Shown here: positions 8,521 through 16,956 of the stretch, one piece after another
Layout of the letters: every line of letters starts with the position of its first letter
Numbering within the stretch: position 1 is the stretch's first letter
DNA from: Leisingera aquaemixtae
Lineage (GTDB): Bacteria; Pseudomonadota; Alphaproteobacteria; Rhodobacterales; Rhodobacteraceae
Direction of reading: 5' to 3'
NCBI RefSeq assembly: GCF_019801145.1
Contig: NZ_JAHVJQ010000008.1
Location: forward strand, 62,001-126,000
DNA length: 64,000 nucleotides
Notes under the pieces: generated by a model
What the model saw: only the letters and a program-made list of their open reading frames with translations
What the model was told of the DNA's origin: nothing
The model's database searches: none
Position numbers and translations under genes: made by a program

Positions 8521-9177
8521 ATGACCGCAGAATCCCAGCCGATCCGCGTCGACATCGTCTCGGACGTTGTATGCCCCTGGTGCGCCATCGGCTATTACCA
8601 GCTGGCCGAGGCTGTGCGCGAGACCGGCATCGGGGTGGATATCCGCTGGCATCCGTTCGAGCTGAACCCGCAGATGGCGCCGGAGGGTGAGAACCTGCGC
8701 GAGCATCTGGCCGCGAAATACGGCACCACGCCGGAGGGTTCGCGCCAGGCGCGGGCGCGACTGACAGAGATGGGCGCGGCGCTGGGGTTCACCTTCAACT
8801 ACGCCGACGACATGCGGATGTATAACACCTTCCACGCCCATCAGCTGATCGGCTGGGCGGAGGAGCAGGGCAAGGCGCATGACGTAAAGCTGGCGCTGTT
8901 TGCGGCCTTCTTTACCCGGCGCGAGGATGTTTCCAGCATTGATGTTCTGGCCTCGGTTGCCGCTGGCGCGGGGCTGGATGGCGATGCGGCCCGCGCCATG
9001 CTGGAAAGCGGCGGTCGCGCCGAACAGGTGCGCGCCAAGGAGCAATTCTGGACCAGCCGCGGCGTCCAGGGCGTGCCCGCGATGATCTTTGAGCGCCAAC
9101 ATCTGGTGAGCGGTGCGCAGGGCGAAGAGAACTATGCCAGTATCCTGCAGCAGTTGAAGGCCGCGCAGGCGGCCTGA
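8521..9177 (+). CDS. DsbA family oxidoreductase, FrnE-like
   Basis: A 218-residue protein of the FrnE/2-hydroxychromene-2-carboxylate isomerase type: DIVSDVVCPWCAIGYYQL with CPWC at residues 18-21, RWHPFELNP, and the C-terminal GVQGVPAMIF with its cis-proline. There is no signal peptide, so it acts in the cytoplasm. FrnE proteins are thiol-disulfide oxidoreductases linked to oxidative stress. It starts four bases after the GST stop and belongs to the same operon. Confidence 0.85.
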   Translation: MTAESQPIRVDIVSDVVCPWCAIGYYQLAEAVRETGIGVDIRWHPFELNPQMAPEGENLREHLAAKYGTTPEGSRQARARLTEMGAALGFTFNYADDMRMYNTFHAHQLIGWAEEQGKAHDVKLALFAAFFTRREDVSSIDVLASVAAGAGLDGDAARAMLESGGRAEQVRAKEQFWTSRGVQGVPAMIFERQHLVSGAQGEENYASILQQLKAAQAA

Positions 9178-9247
9178 ACAGCAGTTAAGGGTAGCCGGCG
9201 CGTGCTAGCCCGACCTGGTGCGGAATTTCTGATGAGGGAGAAACCAC

Positions 9248-9970
9248 ATGAGACTTCAAGACATCAAGGCGCTGACATTTGATACCGGCGGCACCGTGCT
9301 GGACTGGCACAGCGGGTTCCGCGATGCATTCGCCGCGGCGGGACAGCGCCACGGAATCAGCCGTGACTGGGCGGCGCTGGCCAATGACCTGCGGCGGCGG
9401 TCGATGCAGGCGATGCTGAATCTCGGTGAGGATGGCCCGCCGACATACAACTTCGACGAAGCGCACCGGTTCTGTCTGGAGGCGCTGCTGAACGATGAAA
9501 GGCTGGAGACCTTTGACGCGCAAGATCGGCAAGCGATTGCTTGGGATGCACCACATGGGTTCGATGCCTGGCCCGACGTGCAGGAAGGGCTGGCGGCGCT
9601 TCGCATGAACCGCATCGTGGCGTCATTCTCGCTGCTGTCCTACCGGTTGATCATCGACAGCTCGCGCCGGAACGGGCTGGTCTGGGATGCGGTGCTGTCA
9701 TGCGAGGGGCTGGGCCTCTACAAGCTGCTGCCAGAAGCCTACCGGCGGGCGGCAAGGCGGCTACAGCTGGCGCCTGAGGAATGCCTGATGGTGGCTTGCC
9801 ACCCCTATGACCTGGACGCTGCGCGGCAGGTGGGGTTCCGCACCGCGCTGGTGCGGCGGCCTCGGGAATGGGGAGACCGGATGCCGGAGACGCCTGCACG
9901 GGGCGAAACCGGTGCTTATGATCTAGAAGTGGACAGTTTCAACGAACTGGCGGCGGCGTTGCAGGGCTAG
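9248..9970 (+). CDS. HAD-superfamily hydrolase, type II haloacid dehalogenase-like
   Basis: A 240-residue HAD protein. Motif I is LTFDTGGTVLDW, with the nucleophile D12 but no second acidic residue two positions later, as in L-2-haloacid dehalogenases rather than phosphatases. A cap-domain region with RRRSMQ follows, then motif III Lys in LGLYKLLPEAYR and motif IV near VACHPYDLDAARQVGFRTALVRRP. The usual LSNG of motif II reads FSLLSYR here, so the substrate may not be a haloacid. Its 3' end overlaps the converging GlxA-type gene by 32 bases. Confidence 0.8.
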   Translation: MRLQDIKALTFDTGGTVLDWHSGFRDAFAAAGQRHGISRDWAALANDLRRRSMQAMLNLGEDGPPTYNFDEAHRFCLEALLNDERLETFDAQDRQAIAWDAPHGFDAWPDVQEGLAALRMNRIVASFSLLSYRLIIDSSRRNGLVWDAVLSCEGLGLYKLLPEAYRRAARRLQLAPEECLMVACHPYDLDAARQVGFRTALVRRPREWGDRMPETPARGETGAYDLEVDSFNELAAALQG

Positions 9971-10856
9971 GCGCGTTCCAATGCGTGCGCCGGAAGCGGC
10001 CGGGGGTCATTCCGGCCTGACGTGAGAAAACCCGGTGAAAGGCTGGCAGGTCGGAATAGCCCACCTCTGCCGCGATCTCTGCCACGCTGCGTCCAGTTGT
10101 GGTCAGCAGGTCGCGGGCGCGTTCGATACGCAAGTTCTGCTGGTAGGCAGTAAGGCTGTGACCGGTGGTGCGGGTGAACCGCCGCTGCAGACTGCGCAGC
10201 GACAGGCCAACTGCGGCAGCAAGATCGGCGGCACTCAGCGGCTCAGCCAACTGAGCCTCGATCCGTTGCTGCGCGGCTAGAACAGGCCGGTCTCCGTGGT
10301 CCATCGGCGGCAGGAAGCGGCGGTAGCGGCGCTGGTCGCGGCGGCCGGGGTCGATGATGAAATGCCGGGCGGTGTCCAGCATTGCGGCGCGGCCCGCTAG
10401 CCGCTCAATCACCACCAGCGCCAGGTCGATCCAGGCCATAAGCCCACCAGCGGTCACCAAATCCGTGTGCTCGATCACCAGCCGGGCTGTATCGAGCTGA
10501 AGCGCGGGGTATTCCAGCCGTATGCGCGTCTCTAGCCCCCAATGGGTGGTTACTGGACGGCCCCGATCGATCCCTGCGGCGGCAATCCAGTGCAGCCCGG
10601 TGCAGGCAGAGCAGATGAGCGCACCCTGGGCGGATTGCTCCGCTAGCCAGCCGGTGACCCAGGGCGCATCCGAGGGATGCACCTCACACGCGGAAGGCGG
10701 CAGGATCACGGCGCGGGTATGGGCGGGTGCCAGGTCCGGCTGTGCGACCGTTAGCGGGGCCAGTCCGGCGTGGCTCAGAATGTCATTCAGCCCCAGCACA
10801 GCAGAGGGCATGGAACCGGGATAGTTCAGGATCACTGTGGGCTGTTGAAGTGGCAT
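9939..10856 (-). CDS. GlxA-type transcriptional regulator (DJ-1/PfpI + AraC HTH)
   Basis: The N-terminal part is a DJ-1/PfpI-like domain: VILNYPGSMPSAVLGLNDIL, ALICSACTGLHWIAAAG with the nucleophile-elbow Cys, and RPVTTHWGLETRIRLEYP. The C-terminal 100 residues are an AraC/XylS double HTH (LSAADLAAAVGLSLRSLQRRF, VAEIAAEVGYSDLPAFHRVFSR, GMTPGRFRR). I chose the ATG at 10856; TTG at 10895 and GTG at 10886 are alternatives. It is divergent from the MBL hydrolase gene, its likely target. The ligand is unknown. Confidence 0.85.
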   Translation of the reverse strand: MPLQQPTVILNYPGSMPSAVLGLNDILSHAGLAPLTVAQPDLAPAHTRAVILPPSACEVHPSDAPWVTGWLAEQSAQGALICSACTGLHWIAAAGIDRGRPVTTHWGLETRIRLEYPALQLDTARLVIEHTDLVTAGGLMAWIDLALVVIERLAGRAAMLDTARHFIIDPGRRDQRRYRRFLPPMDHGDRPVLAAQQRIEAQLAEPLSAADLAAAVGLSLRSLQRRFTRTTGHSLTAYQQNLRIERARDLLTTTGRSVAEIAAEVGYSDLPAFHRVFSRQAGMTPGRFRRTHWNAPSPATPPPVR

Positions 10857-10955
10857 GATTGGCGTAACTGGCAAATAGTTTGTCACGGGCGACAATACCC
10901 GCCACCTCAGCTTTGCGCCATATCCGGATCATCACACGCGAAAAGGAGAGCGCCC

Positions 10956-11759
10956 ATGCCCAATGCCCCTCATACACTGTCCGTCGGCCAGATCAGCCTT
11001 ACGGTGTTTGACGACGGTCATTTTGATCTGCCGCTGGAGTATTTTTCCGGCCTGTCCGGCGATCTGACCCAACGACTGAGCGCACCGCTGACCATCGGTG
11101 CCAACCTGTGGCTGATTGATACGGGCAGCCGACGGGTCCTGGTAGATACCGGGTCCGGCCAGGCGCTCGAGCAGAGGTTTCCCGCGACAGGCCAAGCTCT
11201 GGAGGCTGTCTCGGACGCGGAGGTCTCCGACATCGTGCTGACCCATATGCACGCTGACCACCTTGGCGGGTTGCTGGGCGGCGAATTTTCTGGGGTCCGG
11301 GTGCATGTGTCGAAGCCGGAATGGGAGTTCTGGACGCAGGCCGGGCTGGCCGATGCAGTGCCGGAGGAACAGCGCCCGATGATCGAAATGGTGCAGGCAG
11401 TGGCCGCATCTTTCGCGGACCGTGTGGTGACCCATGAGGGGGCCGCCGACCTTGGCGAGGGGCTGACGCTGGTGCCGCTGCCGGGCCACACCCCAGGCCA
11501 CACAGGGCTGCGCCTTAGGTCCGGCGGCGAGGAACTGCTGATTGTCGGTGACGCGGTGATCTCGGGACAGGTTCATTTTGCCGAGCCTGACGTAGGCTAT
11601 GCGCTGGACAGCGACGCTGATGCCGCCGCCGCCACCCGCCGCGCGCTGCTGGCCGATGCGGCGCAGTCGGGCACACCGATCGCCGCCACCCACCTGCCGT
11701 TCCCGGGTCTGGGCCGGGTCGAGGCGGAGGGCGATGCCTGGCGGTTCGTGCCACTCTGA
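10956..11759 (+). CDS. MBL-fold metallo-hydrolase
   Basis: A 267-residue metallo-beta-lactamase-fold protein with the zinc motif HMHADH at residues 97-102, further ligands in LPGHTPGHTG and VGDAVI, and a C-terminal histidine in ATHLPFPG. There is no convincing signal peptide. The ATG at 10956 follows AGGAGA. The family includes quorum-quenching lactonases and glyoxalase-like enzymes, but nothing fixes the substrate. It is divergently transcribed from a GlxA-type regulator across about 100 bases. Confidence 0.8.
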   Translation: MPNAPHTLSVGQISLTVFDDGHFDLPLEYFSGLSGDLTQRLSAPLTIGANLWLIDTGSRRVLVDTGSGQALEQRFPATGQALEAVSDAEVSDIVLTHMHADHLGGLLGGEFSGVRVHVSKPEWEFWTQAGLADAVPEEQRPMIEMVQAVAASFADRVVTHEGAADLGEGLTLVPLPGHTPGHTGLRLRSGGEELLIVGDAVISGQVHFAEPDVGYALDSDADAAAATRRALLADAAQSGTPIAATHLPFPGLGRVEAEGDAWRFVPL

Positions 11760-11799
11760 GCGGGCCCTTCCGGGTTTGACAATGGTCTGAACCGAAAAT

Positions 11800-11834
11800 C
11801 CGGCGGCTCCGAGGGGCCGCCGGTCTGTTTCTTC
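11800..11834. terminator. Intrinsic terminator between converging genes
   Basis: CCGGCGGC (11800-11807) pairs perfectly with GCCGCCGG (11816-11823) around an 8-base loop, followed by TCTGTTTCTTC. It lies between the converging MBL and cytochrome genes and could serve the plus-strand transcript; an A-rich stretch before it may help the minus strand. Confidence 0.65.
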
Positions 11835-11849
11835 GCGCAAGCCGTTGAC

Positions 11850-12473
11850 TCAACCGGGGCAGGCGGCACCGGTTTCGATCCAGTTCTCCGCCAGTTCGGC
11901 AAAGGCCTCCCAGGTGCCGGGCGCCGGGGTGCGGCCTTCGCCCGGGGTCCAGGCCCAGCCGACCAGGGAGTCATGGCCCATGTGGTGCGCCACCTCGGTC
12001 ATGGTGCGGCCTCCATTGCGCTCTGGATCCTTCAACTGGGCGCAGATCTCCGGCACGGTCAAGCCGACCCAGCCCATGCTGGCGGGTGCCAGCTGCCAGT
12101 GCCCATTGCCGGGCACCGAGCCGCTTTCCCCCAGAAACGGGCGGTTTTCTTCGCCGTGGCAGGTGGTGCAGCGCATCGCGACAACGCCGAAGTTGTCCTC
12201 GGTACGCGGCACGGGCGGCGAGTGCGGTTTGCGCTCGTCGCCCTGCAGCGGTCCGCTGTTGACCGGGTGGCAGTTCATGCAGCGCGGGTGAGTGATGACC
12301 TTGGCCATTTCGCCGAAGATCGCGGCAGAGCGCGCCTCTTCGGGGGCAATGCCTTCGAAAGCCTCGGCAGTTTTCAGGCCATTCACCTCCTGGGCGGCGG
12401 CTGTGCCGTCGGCGGTGAATTGCGCGAGCAGGGCCGCAACGGTCAGGGCCGCAGCGCGTTTGAAGAAGTTCAT
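11850..12473 (-). CDS. Periplasmic dihaem c-type cytochrome
   Basis: A 207-residue protein with a cleavable signal (KRAAALTVAALLAQF...AAAQ) and two haem-binding motifs, CMNCH near residue 65 and CTTCH near 102. It follows the molybdenum subunit gene by 14 bases and is the last gene of the iorAB-like operon, so it is the likely periplasmic electron acceptor for that enzyme. Length and layout match the cytochromes often found with isoquinoline 1-oxidoreductase-type dehydrogenases. Confidence 0.85.
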   Translation of the reverse strand: MNFFKRAAALTVAALLAQFTADGTAAAQEVNGLKTAEAFEGIAPEEARSAAIFGEMAKVITHPRCMNCHPVNSGPLQGDERKPHSPPVPRTEDNFGVVAMRCTTCHGEENRPFLGESGSVPGNGHWQLAPASMGWVGLTVPEICAQLKDPERNGGRTMTEVAHHMGHDSLVGWAWTPGEGRTPAPGTWEAFAELAENWIETGAACPG

Positions 12474-12487
12474 TGTCCGGTCTCCTT

Positions 12488-14632
12488 TTACGCGCGCACC
12501 AGCGGCAGGCGGCGCACTGGCTGGCCTTTTAGGACACGCCAGGCGTTGCTGACGGCCGGCGCAATCGGCGGGGTGCCCGCTTCTCCGATGCCGCCGGGTT
12601 TTTCATTGCTGACGGCAAGATCGATCTCGACCTCGGGCATCTCGTGGATCCGCAGCAGGCGGTAACTGTCGAAGTTCTCCTGCGCGACCTGGCCGTCTTC
12701 GGCAAAGGTGATCTCGTTGAACAGCGCGGCGCTGAGCCCATAGCCGAGCCCGCCTTCGATCTGCGCCTTAACCACATCGGGGTTGATGGCGATGCCGACG
12801 TCTGCGGCCACCCAGACCTTGCTCACGCGGGGTTCACCGGCCACCTCCGAGACCTCGGCGATATAGGCGAAATGGGCGTCATAGCTGGGATGCAGCGCCA
12901 CACCGTAGGCCTTGCCGTCAGAACCGTTCACGCCCTGCCAGTTGGCCATTTCCGCCACGCGCTCCAGCACCTTGCGGTCGCGCGGGGACTTGTCGCCCAG
13001 CAGCTCCAGACGGCCCGCGACCGGGTCTTTGCCCTTGGCCTGCAGCACCTCGTCCAGGAACACCTCGTTGGCGAATGCGGTGTGCGAGTGGCCGACTGAG
13101 CGCCACCACAGGTGCGGCACCTTGCTGTCGGTGCGCACCCAGCGGGCCTCAAAAGCGCCAAAGTCGTAGGGTTTGTGGATTGAGCCCTCAACCGAGAAGG
13201 GGTCGACGCCGTTCTGGATCACCACTTCGAAGGCGGAGCCGCCCATGATGCTTTCGGTGGCAAAGGTGTTCTGCCAGCCGATGATGCGGCCGCTCTCATC
13301 CAGCGCAGCGCGCTGGCGGTGGACGGCCTGCGGGCGGTAATAGGCGCCCTGGATGTCGTCCTTGCGGCTCCAGACCAGCTTGAAGGTGCCCTGGCCGCCG
13401 GCCTTGGCCACTTGGGCCAGCTCCTGGGCGAACTGCGAGTCATACTGGGCGCGGCGGCCAAAGCTGCCGCCGGCCATCAGGGTGTTGATCGCCACCTGCT
13501 CGGGCGCGATGCCGAGGATATTGGCGGTCACCTGCTGGTCGACGGTCTGCATCTGGCTGCCCATCCAGATCTCAGCGGCGTCGCCGCGATTCTCGATCAC
13601 CCCGTCCATCACCTCCAGCGGGGCATGGGCCAGGTAGGGCAGGCGGTATTCGGCCTCGATCACCTCAGCGGCACCGGCAAAGGCCGCGTCCAGATCGCCA
13701 TAGGTTTCGGCAACCACGCCTTCACCCGTCGCAGCGGCGGCGGCGACCTCTTCCATCTGTTCCTCGGCAGAGCGGGTTTCCGCTTCGCTCAGTTCCCAGT
13801 CGATTTCCAGCGCATCGCGGCCCTTGAAAGCGCTGTACGTGTTCTTGGCATAGACTGCGACGCCGGTGGGGATCGTCTCGACCTTCTCGACGCCATCGAT
13901 GGCCAGCGCGGCGGCGGAATTGACCGATTTTACCTTGCCGCCAATCCAGGGAGAGTGGGCGACGGCAACGGTCAGCATCCCCTCCCGGTAGACGTCGAGC
14001 GTGAACTGTGCTGCGCCGGTGGTCTTGTCCGCAGAATCGAGGCGCGGGACGTCCTTGCCGATCAGCACGAAATCTGCCGGGTCCTTGAGCTTGGGCTCTT
14101 CGGGCGGGGTGCTGTCATGAGCGGCGGCAACGAGCTCGCCGAATTGCGCCGAATTGCCACTGGCCGCGTGGCTGACGACGCCCTTGGCGACGGTGATCTC
14201 ATCCTCGGGCAAACCCCATTCGCGGGCGGCGGCCTGCACCAGCATGGAGCGGGCCGCTGCGCCGGCCTGGCGCATCTGGGTAAAGGCATTGCGCACCGCG
14301 GTGGAGGCGCCGGTGCCCTGGATGCCAAAGGCGAAGTTCTGATAGGTGGCGGTGTCCGCAGGCGCGTGTTCGGCGCGCATCTGCGACCAGTCGGCGTCCA
14401 GCTCTTCCGCGACGAGGGTGGCGAAGCCGGTAAAGGGCCCTTGGCCGAATTCGATGTGCTTGACGATTACCGTGACTGTGTTGTCCTCGGCGATGCGGAC
14501 GAAGGCGTTGAGGCTGATCGGGCCGGAGGCTGCCTTCGCCGCCATCTTGCCGCCAACAGGAAGATGCGCGCCGATGATAAGGGCTGCGCTGCCGGCCAGG
14601 AAGCCGCGCCGGGTCGGGGAGAACTTGGTCAT
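12488..14632 (-). CDS. Xanthine dehydrogenase-family molybdenum-binding subunit, IorB-like
   Basis: A 714-residue protein starting with a Tat signal, RRGFLAGSAALIIGAHLPVG, so the complex is exported folded. GGSFGRRAQYDSQFAQELA and KLVWSRKDDIQGAYYRP are hallmark segments of the isoquinoline 1-oxidoreductase beta-subunit group, and GGIGEAGTPPIAPAVSNA near the end carries the catalytic glutamate region. The enzyme probably hydroxylates an N-heterocycle or oxidises an aldehyde, passing electrons through the small 2Fe-2S subunit to the cytochrome c encoded next. The substrate is unknown; an aldehyde would fit the shared control element with the detoxification block. Confidence 0.88.
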   Translation of the reverse strand: MTKFSPTRRGFLAGSAALIIGAHLPVGGKMAAKAASGPISLNAFVRIAEDNTVTVIVKHIEFGQGPFTGFATLVAEELDADWSQMRAEHAPADTATYQNFAFGIQGTGASTAVRNAFTQMRQAGAAARSMLVQAAAREWGLPEDEITVAKGVVSHAASGNSAQFGELVAAAHDSTPPEEPKLKDPADFVLIGKDVPRLDSADKTTGAAQFTLDVYREGMLTVAVAHSPWIGGKVKSVNSAAALAIDGVEKVETIPTGVAVYAKNTYSAFKGRDALEIDWELSEAETRSAEEQMEEVAAAAATGEGVVAETYGDLDAAFAGAAEVIEAEYRLPYLAHAPLEVMDGVIENRGDAAEIWMGSQMQTVDQQVTANILGIAPEQVAINTLMAGGSFGRRAQYDSQFAQELAQVAKAGGQGTFKLVWSRKDDIQGAYYRPQAVHRQRAALDESGRIIGWQNTFATESIMGGSAFEVVIQNGVDPFSVEGSIHKPYDFGAFEARWVRTDSKVPHLWWRSVGHSHTAFANEVFLDEVLQAKGKDPVAGRLELLGDKSPRDRKVLERVAEMANWQGVNGSDGKAYGVALHPSYDAHFAYIAEVSEVAGEPRVSKVWVAADVGIAINPDVVKAQIEGGLGYGLSAALFNEITFAEDGQVAQENFDSYRLLRIHEMPEVEIDLAVSNEKPGGIGEAGTPPIAPAVSNAWRVLKGQPVRRLPLVRA

Positions 14633-14635
14633 GGA

Positions 14636-15094
14636 TCAGGCCTCCAGCATCTTGGCTGCGTTGTGGATCGCCTTGCGGATGCGCACGTAGGTGGCGCAGC
14701 GGCAGGCGTTGCCGGCCATCGCGTAGTCGATATCTTCATCCGTCGGGTTGGGGATTTCGGTCAGCAGGGCGGCGGCGGCGATGATCTGGCCGGACTGGCA
14801 GTACCCGCACTGGGGCACGTCGATGTCGACCCAGGCCTTGCGCACCGCGTCGGCCTCGGGGCCTTCGAGCGCCTCGATGGTGACAACGTCGGAGCCATCG
14901 AGCGCCTCCACCGGGGTCACGCAGGAGCGCACCAGCATGCCGTCGACCATGACTGTGCAGGCGCCGCATTGGGCAATACCGCAACCGAATTTGGTGCCGG
15001 TCAGGCGCAGATCGTCGCGCAGCGCCCAAAGCAGCGGCGTGTCGCCGGGGACGTCGAGTGTGACGTCCTTTCCGTTGATGGTGAGGTCAGTCAT
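14636..15094 (-). CDS. 2Fe-2S subunit of the molybdenum hydroxylase, IorA-like
   Basis: A 152-residue protein with a plant-ferredoxin-type cluster ([17 protein letters not shown]) and a second cluster (CGYCQSGQI and CRCATYVRI), the standard double 2Fe-2S small subunit of this family. The frame is open to 15256, but AGGAGG lies just before the ATG at 15094, which also gives the expected N-terminus [11 protein letters not shown]. It is first in a three-gene operon with the Mo subunit and cytochrome c, and the shared 28-bp element lies 126 bases upstream. Confidence 0.9.
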   Translation of the reverse strand: MTDLTINGKDVTLDVPGDTPLLWALRDDLRLTGTKFGCGIAQCGACTVMVDGMLVRSCVTPVEALDGSDVVTIEALEGPEADAVRKAWVDIDVPQCGYCQSGQIIAAAALLTEIPNPTDEDIDYAMAGNACRCATYVRIRKAIHNAAKMLEA

Positions 15095-15220
15095 TTTTGG
15101 GGTGTCCTCCTTTGGCTGGTCCTGGAGATTGGCTTCAACGCCTTTTGGCGCTGCCCTGCCGAGAGTGGCAGGGCCGAGGTTGGGGCGGTTCGCGCTTACC
15201 GTTTCACCGCAGGTTTCGAA

Positions 15221-15248
15221 TCGCAACCGGTATACTTTTAGTAACCTT
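15221..15248 (-). promoter_or_regulatory. 28-bp element upstream of the iorA-like operon
   Basis: Read on the minus strand this contains GGTTACTAAAAGTATACC and ends GTTGCGA. It matches 1796-1823 at 25 of 28 positions, in the same orientation relative to the downstream gene. TACTAAAAGTA inside it is an 11-base inverted repeat (TACT/AGTA). A common regulator for both operons is the natural explanation, and the HxlR protein at 1222-1596 is the prime candidate. Confidence 0.6.
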
Positions 15249-15283
15249 GTGGCCACACAAAGCCCGCGAAGCAGGGCCAGGGC

Positions 15284-16273
15284 CTAGAGGCTGACTTCCG
15301 GAGACGCGAAAGTGATTGGTTTCCAGTTGGGATTGCGGTCCTTCTCAATGATCGCGGCCCGCACGCCTTCGAGAAAGTCGCCTTCGGCCAGACAGTATGA
15401 CGCGGCGTTCAGATCGCGGGCCAGACAGCGGAGCAAGCTGGAATCTTGCCGCGCTGCATCCAGCAGTTTCAATGTGAGCTGGAGGGAAATCGGCGAGGCT
15501 CGGCGCAATGCAGCGGCTGCATTTTGCGCCCAATCCTGGCGATTCTGCTCCAGCCGCTCAGCGATTGCTTCGGGCAGCTGCCCTGCGAACGTCTCCGCCG
15601 CGGCTTGAGGATCGGGCAGGGTTCCGGGACCGGGCGGTTCGCTGAAAGCCGCGATCGGGCTTGTGTCCGCCGCTTCCATCAATGCGCTGGTCAGCGCTGG
15701 CAGCTGGTCGGAGGGCACAAAACTGTCTGCGAGTCCCAGCGCGATGCAGTCGGCGGGACCAAGCCGAAGCCCGGTCAGCGCAATCAGCCGCGCCAGCCCT
15801 TCGGGAGCACGGGCCAGCAGGTGGCTGGCGCCCACGTCGGGCACCAGGCCGATGCCGCATTCGGGCATCGCCAGTAAGGTGCGTTCGGTGACGACACGGT
15901 GCGCGCCATGGGCCGAGATGCCGACGCCGCCACCCATCACAATCCCGTCCATCAGCGCCACATAGGGGGTGCTGAGGCCGGCAATCTGGGCGTTCAGAGC
16001 ATAGTTTTCTGCCCAGAAATCGGTGCAATAGGCGTTATTGCCCGCAGTGCCCTCGGCATAAAGCCGGGCCACGTCGCCACCGGCGCAGAAGGCCCTGTCC
16101 CCGGCGGCATCGGCGACGACCAGCTTTACCCCTGGGTCGGCTTCCCATTCCGACAGGATGCGCGACATGCGCTGCACCATTTCACGGGTCAGGGCGTTCA
16201 GCGCCTTGGGGCGGTTCAGGGTGATCCGCGCGGCGGCGCCAGCTTTGGTTTCTTTAACTTCGGGTTCCAGCAT
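15284..16273 (-). CDS. Enoyl-CoA hydratase/isomerase family, 3-hydroxyisobutyryl-CoA hydrolase-like
   Basis: A 329-residue crotonase-fold protein with RPKALNALTREMV, RAFCAGGDV (first oxyanion hole), GIVMGGGVGISAHGAHRVVTE and MPECGIGLVPDVGASHLLAR. The PE...G.xPDVG pattern is that of HIBCH, which frees 3-hydroxyisobutyrate in valine breakdown. The ATG at 16273 is preceded by AAGGAGA; the frame extends to 16315. It lies at the 3' end of the Liv-type ABC operon and overlaps the ATPase gene only if the longer frame is used, so the transported compound may pass through an acyl-CoA route. Confidence 0.8.
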   Translation of the reverse strand: MLEPEVKETKAGAAARITLNRPKALNALTREMVQRMSRILSEWEADPGVKLVVADAAGDRAFCAGGDVARLYAEGTAGNNAYCTDFWAENYALNAQIAGLSTPYVALMDGIVMGGGVGISAHGAHRVVTERTLLAMPECGIGLVPDVGASHLLARAPEGLARLIALTGLRLGPADCIALGLADSFVPSDQLPALTSALMEAADTSPIAAFSEPPGPGTLPDPQAAAETFAGQLPEAIAERLEQNRQDWAQNAAAALRRASPISLQLTLKLLDAARQDSSLLRCLARDLNAASYCLAEGDFLEGVRAAIIEKDRNPNWKPITFASPEVSL

Positions 16274-16311
16274 TCCGGTCTCCTTTGGCTTGAACCAGTT
16301 GCGGGAAGTGG

Positions 16312-16956
16312 TCACGCGGGATGCGTGGCCCCGCGTTCGATGCGGTAGCTGCGGTCCAGCAGGTCGGCGCAGTGGTGATCGTTGGATTCCGCGATCAGGA
16401 TCGACATGCCTTCGGACTTCAGGTCCCGCAGGATTTCCGAGATCCGCCGCGCCAGCACCGGGGCGATGCCCTCGGAGGGCTCATCCAGCAGGATCAGCCG
16501 CCCGCCCATCATCAGGGCGCGGGCCAGCGCTGCCAGTTTCTGTTGGCCGCCGGACAGCGAGGTGGCGCTGCGGCCGCGGAACTCGCGCACCTCGGGCATC
16601 AGGTCATAAATCCATTTCAGCCGGTCCTGATAGTCGGGGATGTCTACCGCCCAGACCGGCATCATGATGTTTTCCTCGGCCGAAAGCTGCGGTACCAGCT
16701 TGCGGTCCTCGGGCATGTAGCCGATGCCGATGCGGGCGCGGTCTTGCGGCGGGGTGGCGGGCAGCTGGTAATGGTCAAAGCTCATCGTGCCGGACTGTGC
16801 CGCCAAGAGCCCCATGATCGCGCGCATCATCGTGGTCTTACCCGCGCCGTTGGGGCCGATCAGGCCGATCATCTCGCCGGTCTTCACCGTCAGCGCGCTG
16901 TCGCGCAGGATCGGCACCGGGCCGATGGAAACGTTCAGGTTACTGATCTCAAGCAT
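16312..16956 (-). CDS. livF: ABC transporter ATP-binding protein, LivF-type
   Basis: A 214-residue ATPase with Walker A GPNGAGKTT, signature LSGGQQKLAALARAL and Walker B LILLDEPSEG. The short length and ELAPVLARRI-like stretch are typical of LivF. It overlaps the LivG gene by eight bases. With the genes upstream it completes a HAAT-family importer for branched-chain amino acids, amides or related organic acids. Confidence 0.88.
   Translation of the reverse strand: MLEISNLNVSIGPVPILRDSALTVKTGEMIGLIGPNGAGKTTMMRAIMGLLAAQSGTMSFDHYQLPATPPQDRARIGIGYMPEDRKLVPQLSAEENIMMPVWAVDIPDYQDRLKWIYDLMPEVREFRGRSATSLSGGQQKLAALARALMMGGRLILLDEPSEGIAPVLARRISEILRDLKSEGMSILIAESNDHHCADLLDRSYRIERGATHPA

Noticed and set aside
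10880-10895. TTGTC-N6-GACAA between the GlxA-type and MBL genes as an operator
   Set aside because: The arms are only five bases long, too short to stand out from chance.
13319-15241. A 640-codon plus-strand frame
   Set aside because: It is antisense to the IorA/IorB-like genes, whose motifs are unmistakable; long shadow frames are common at this GC content.
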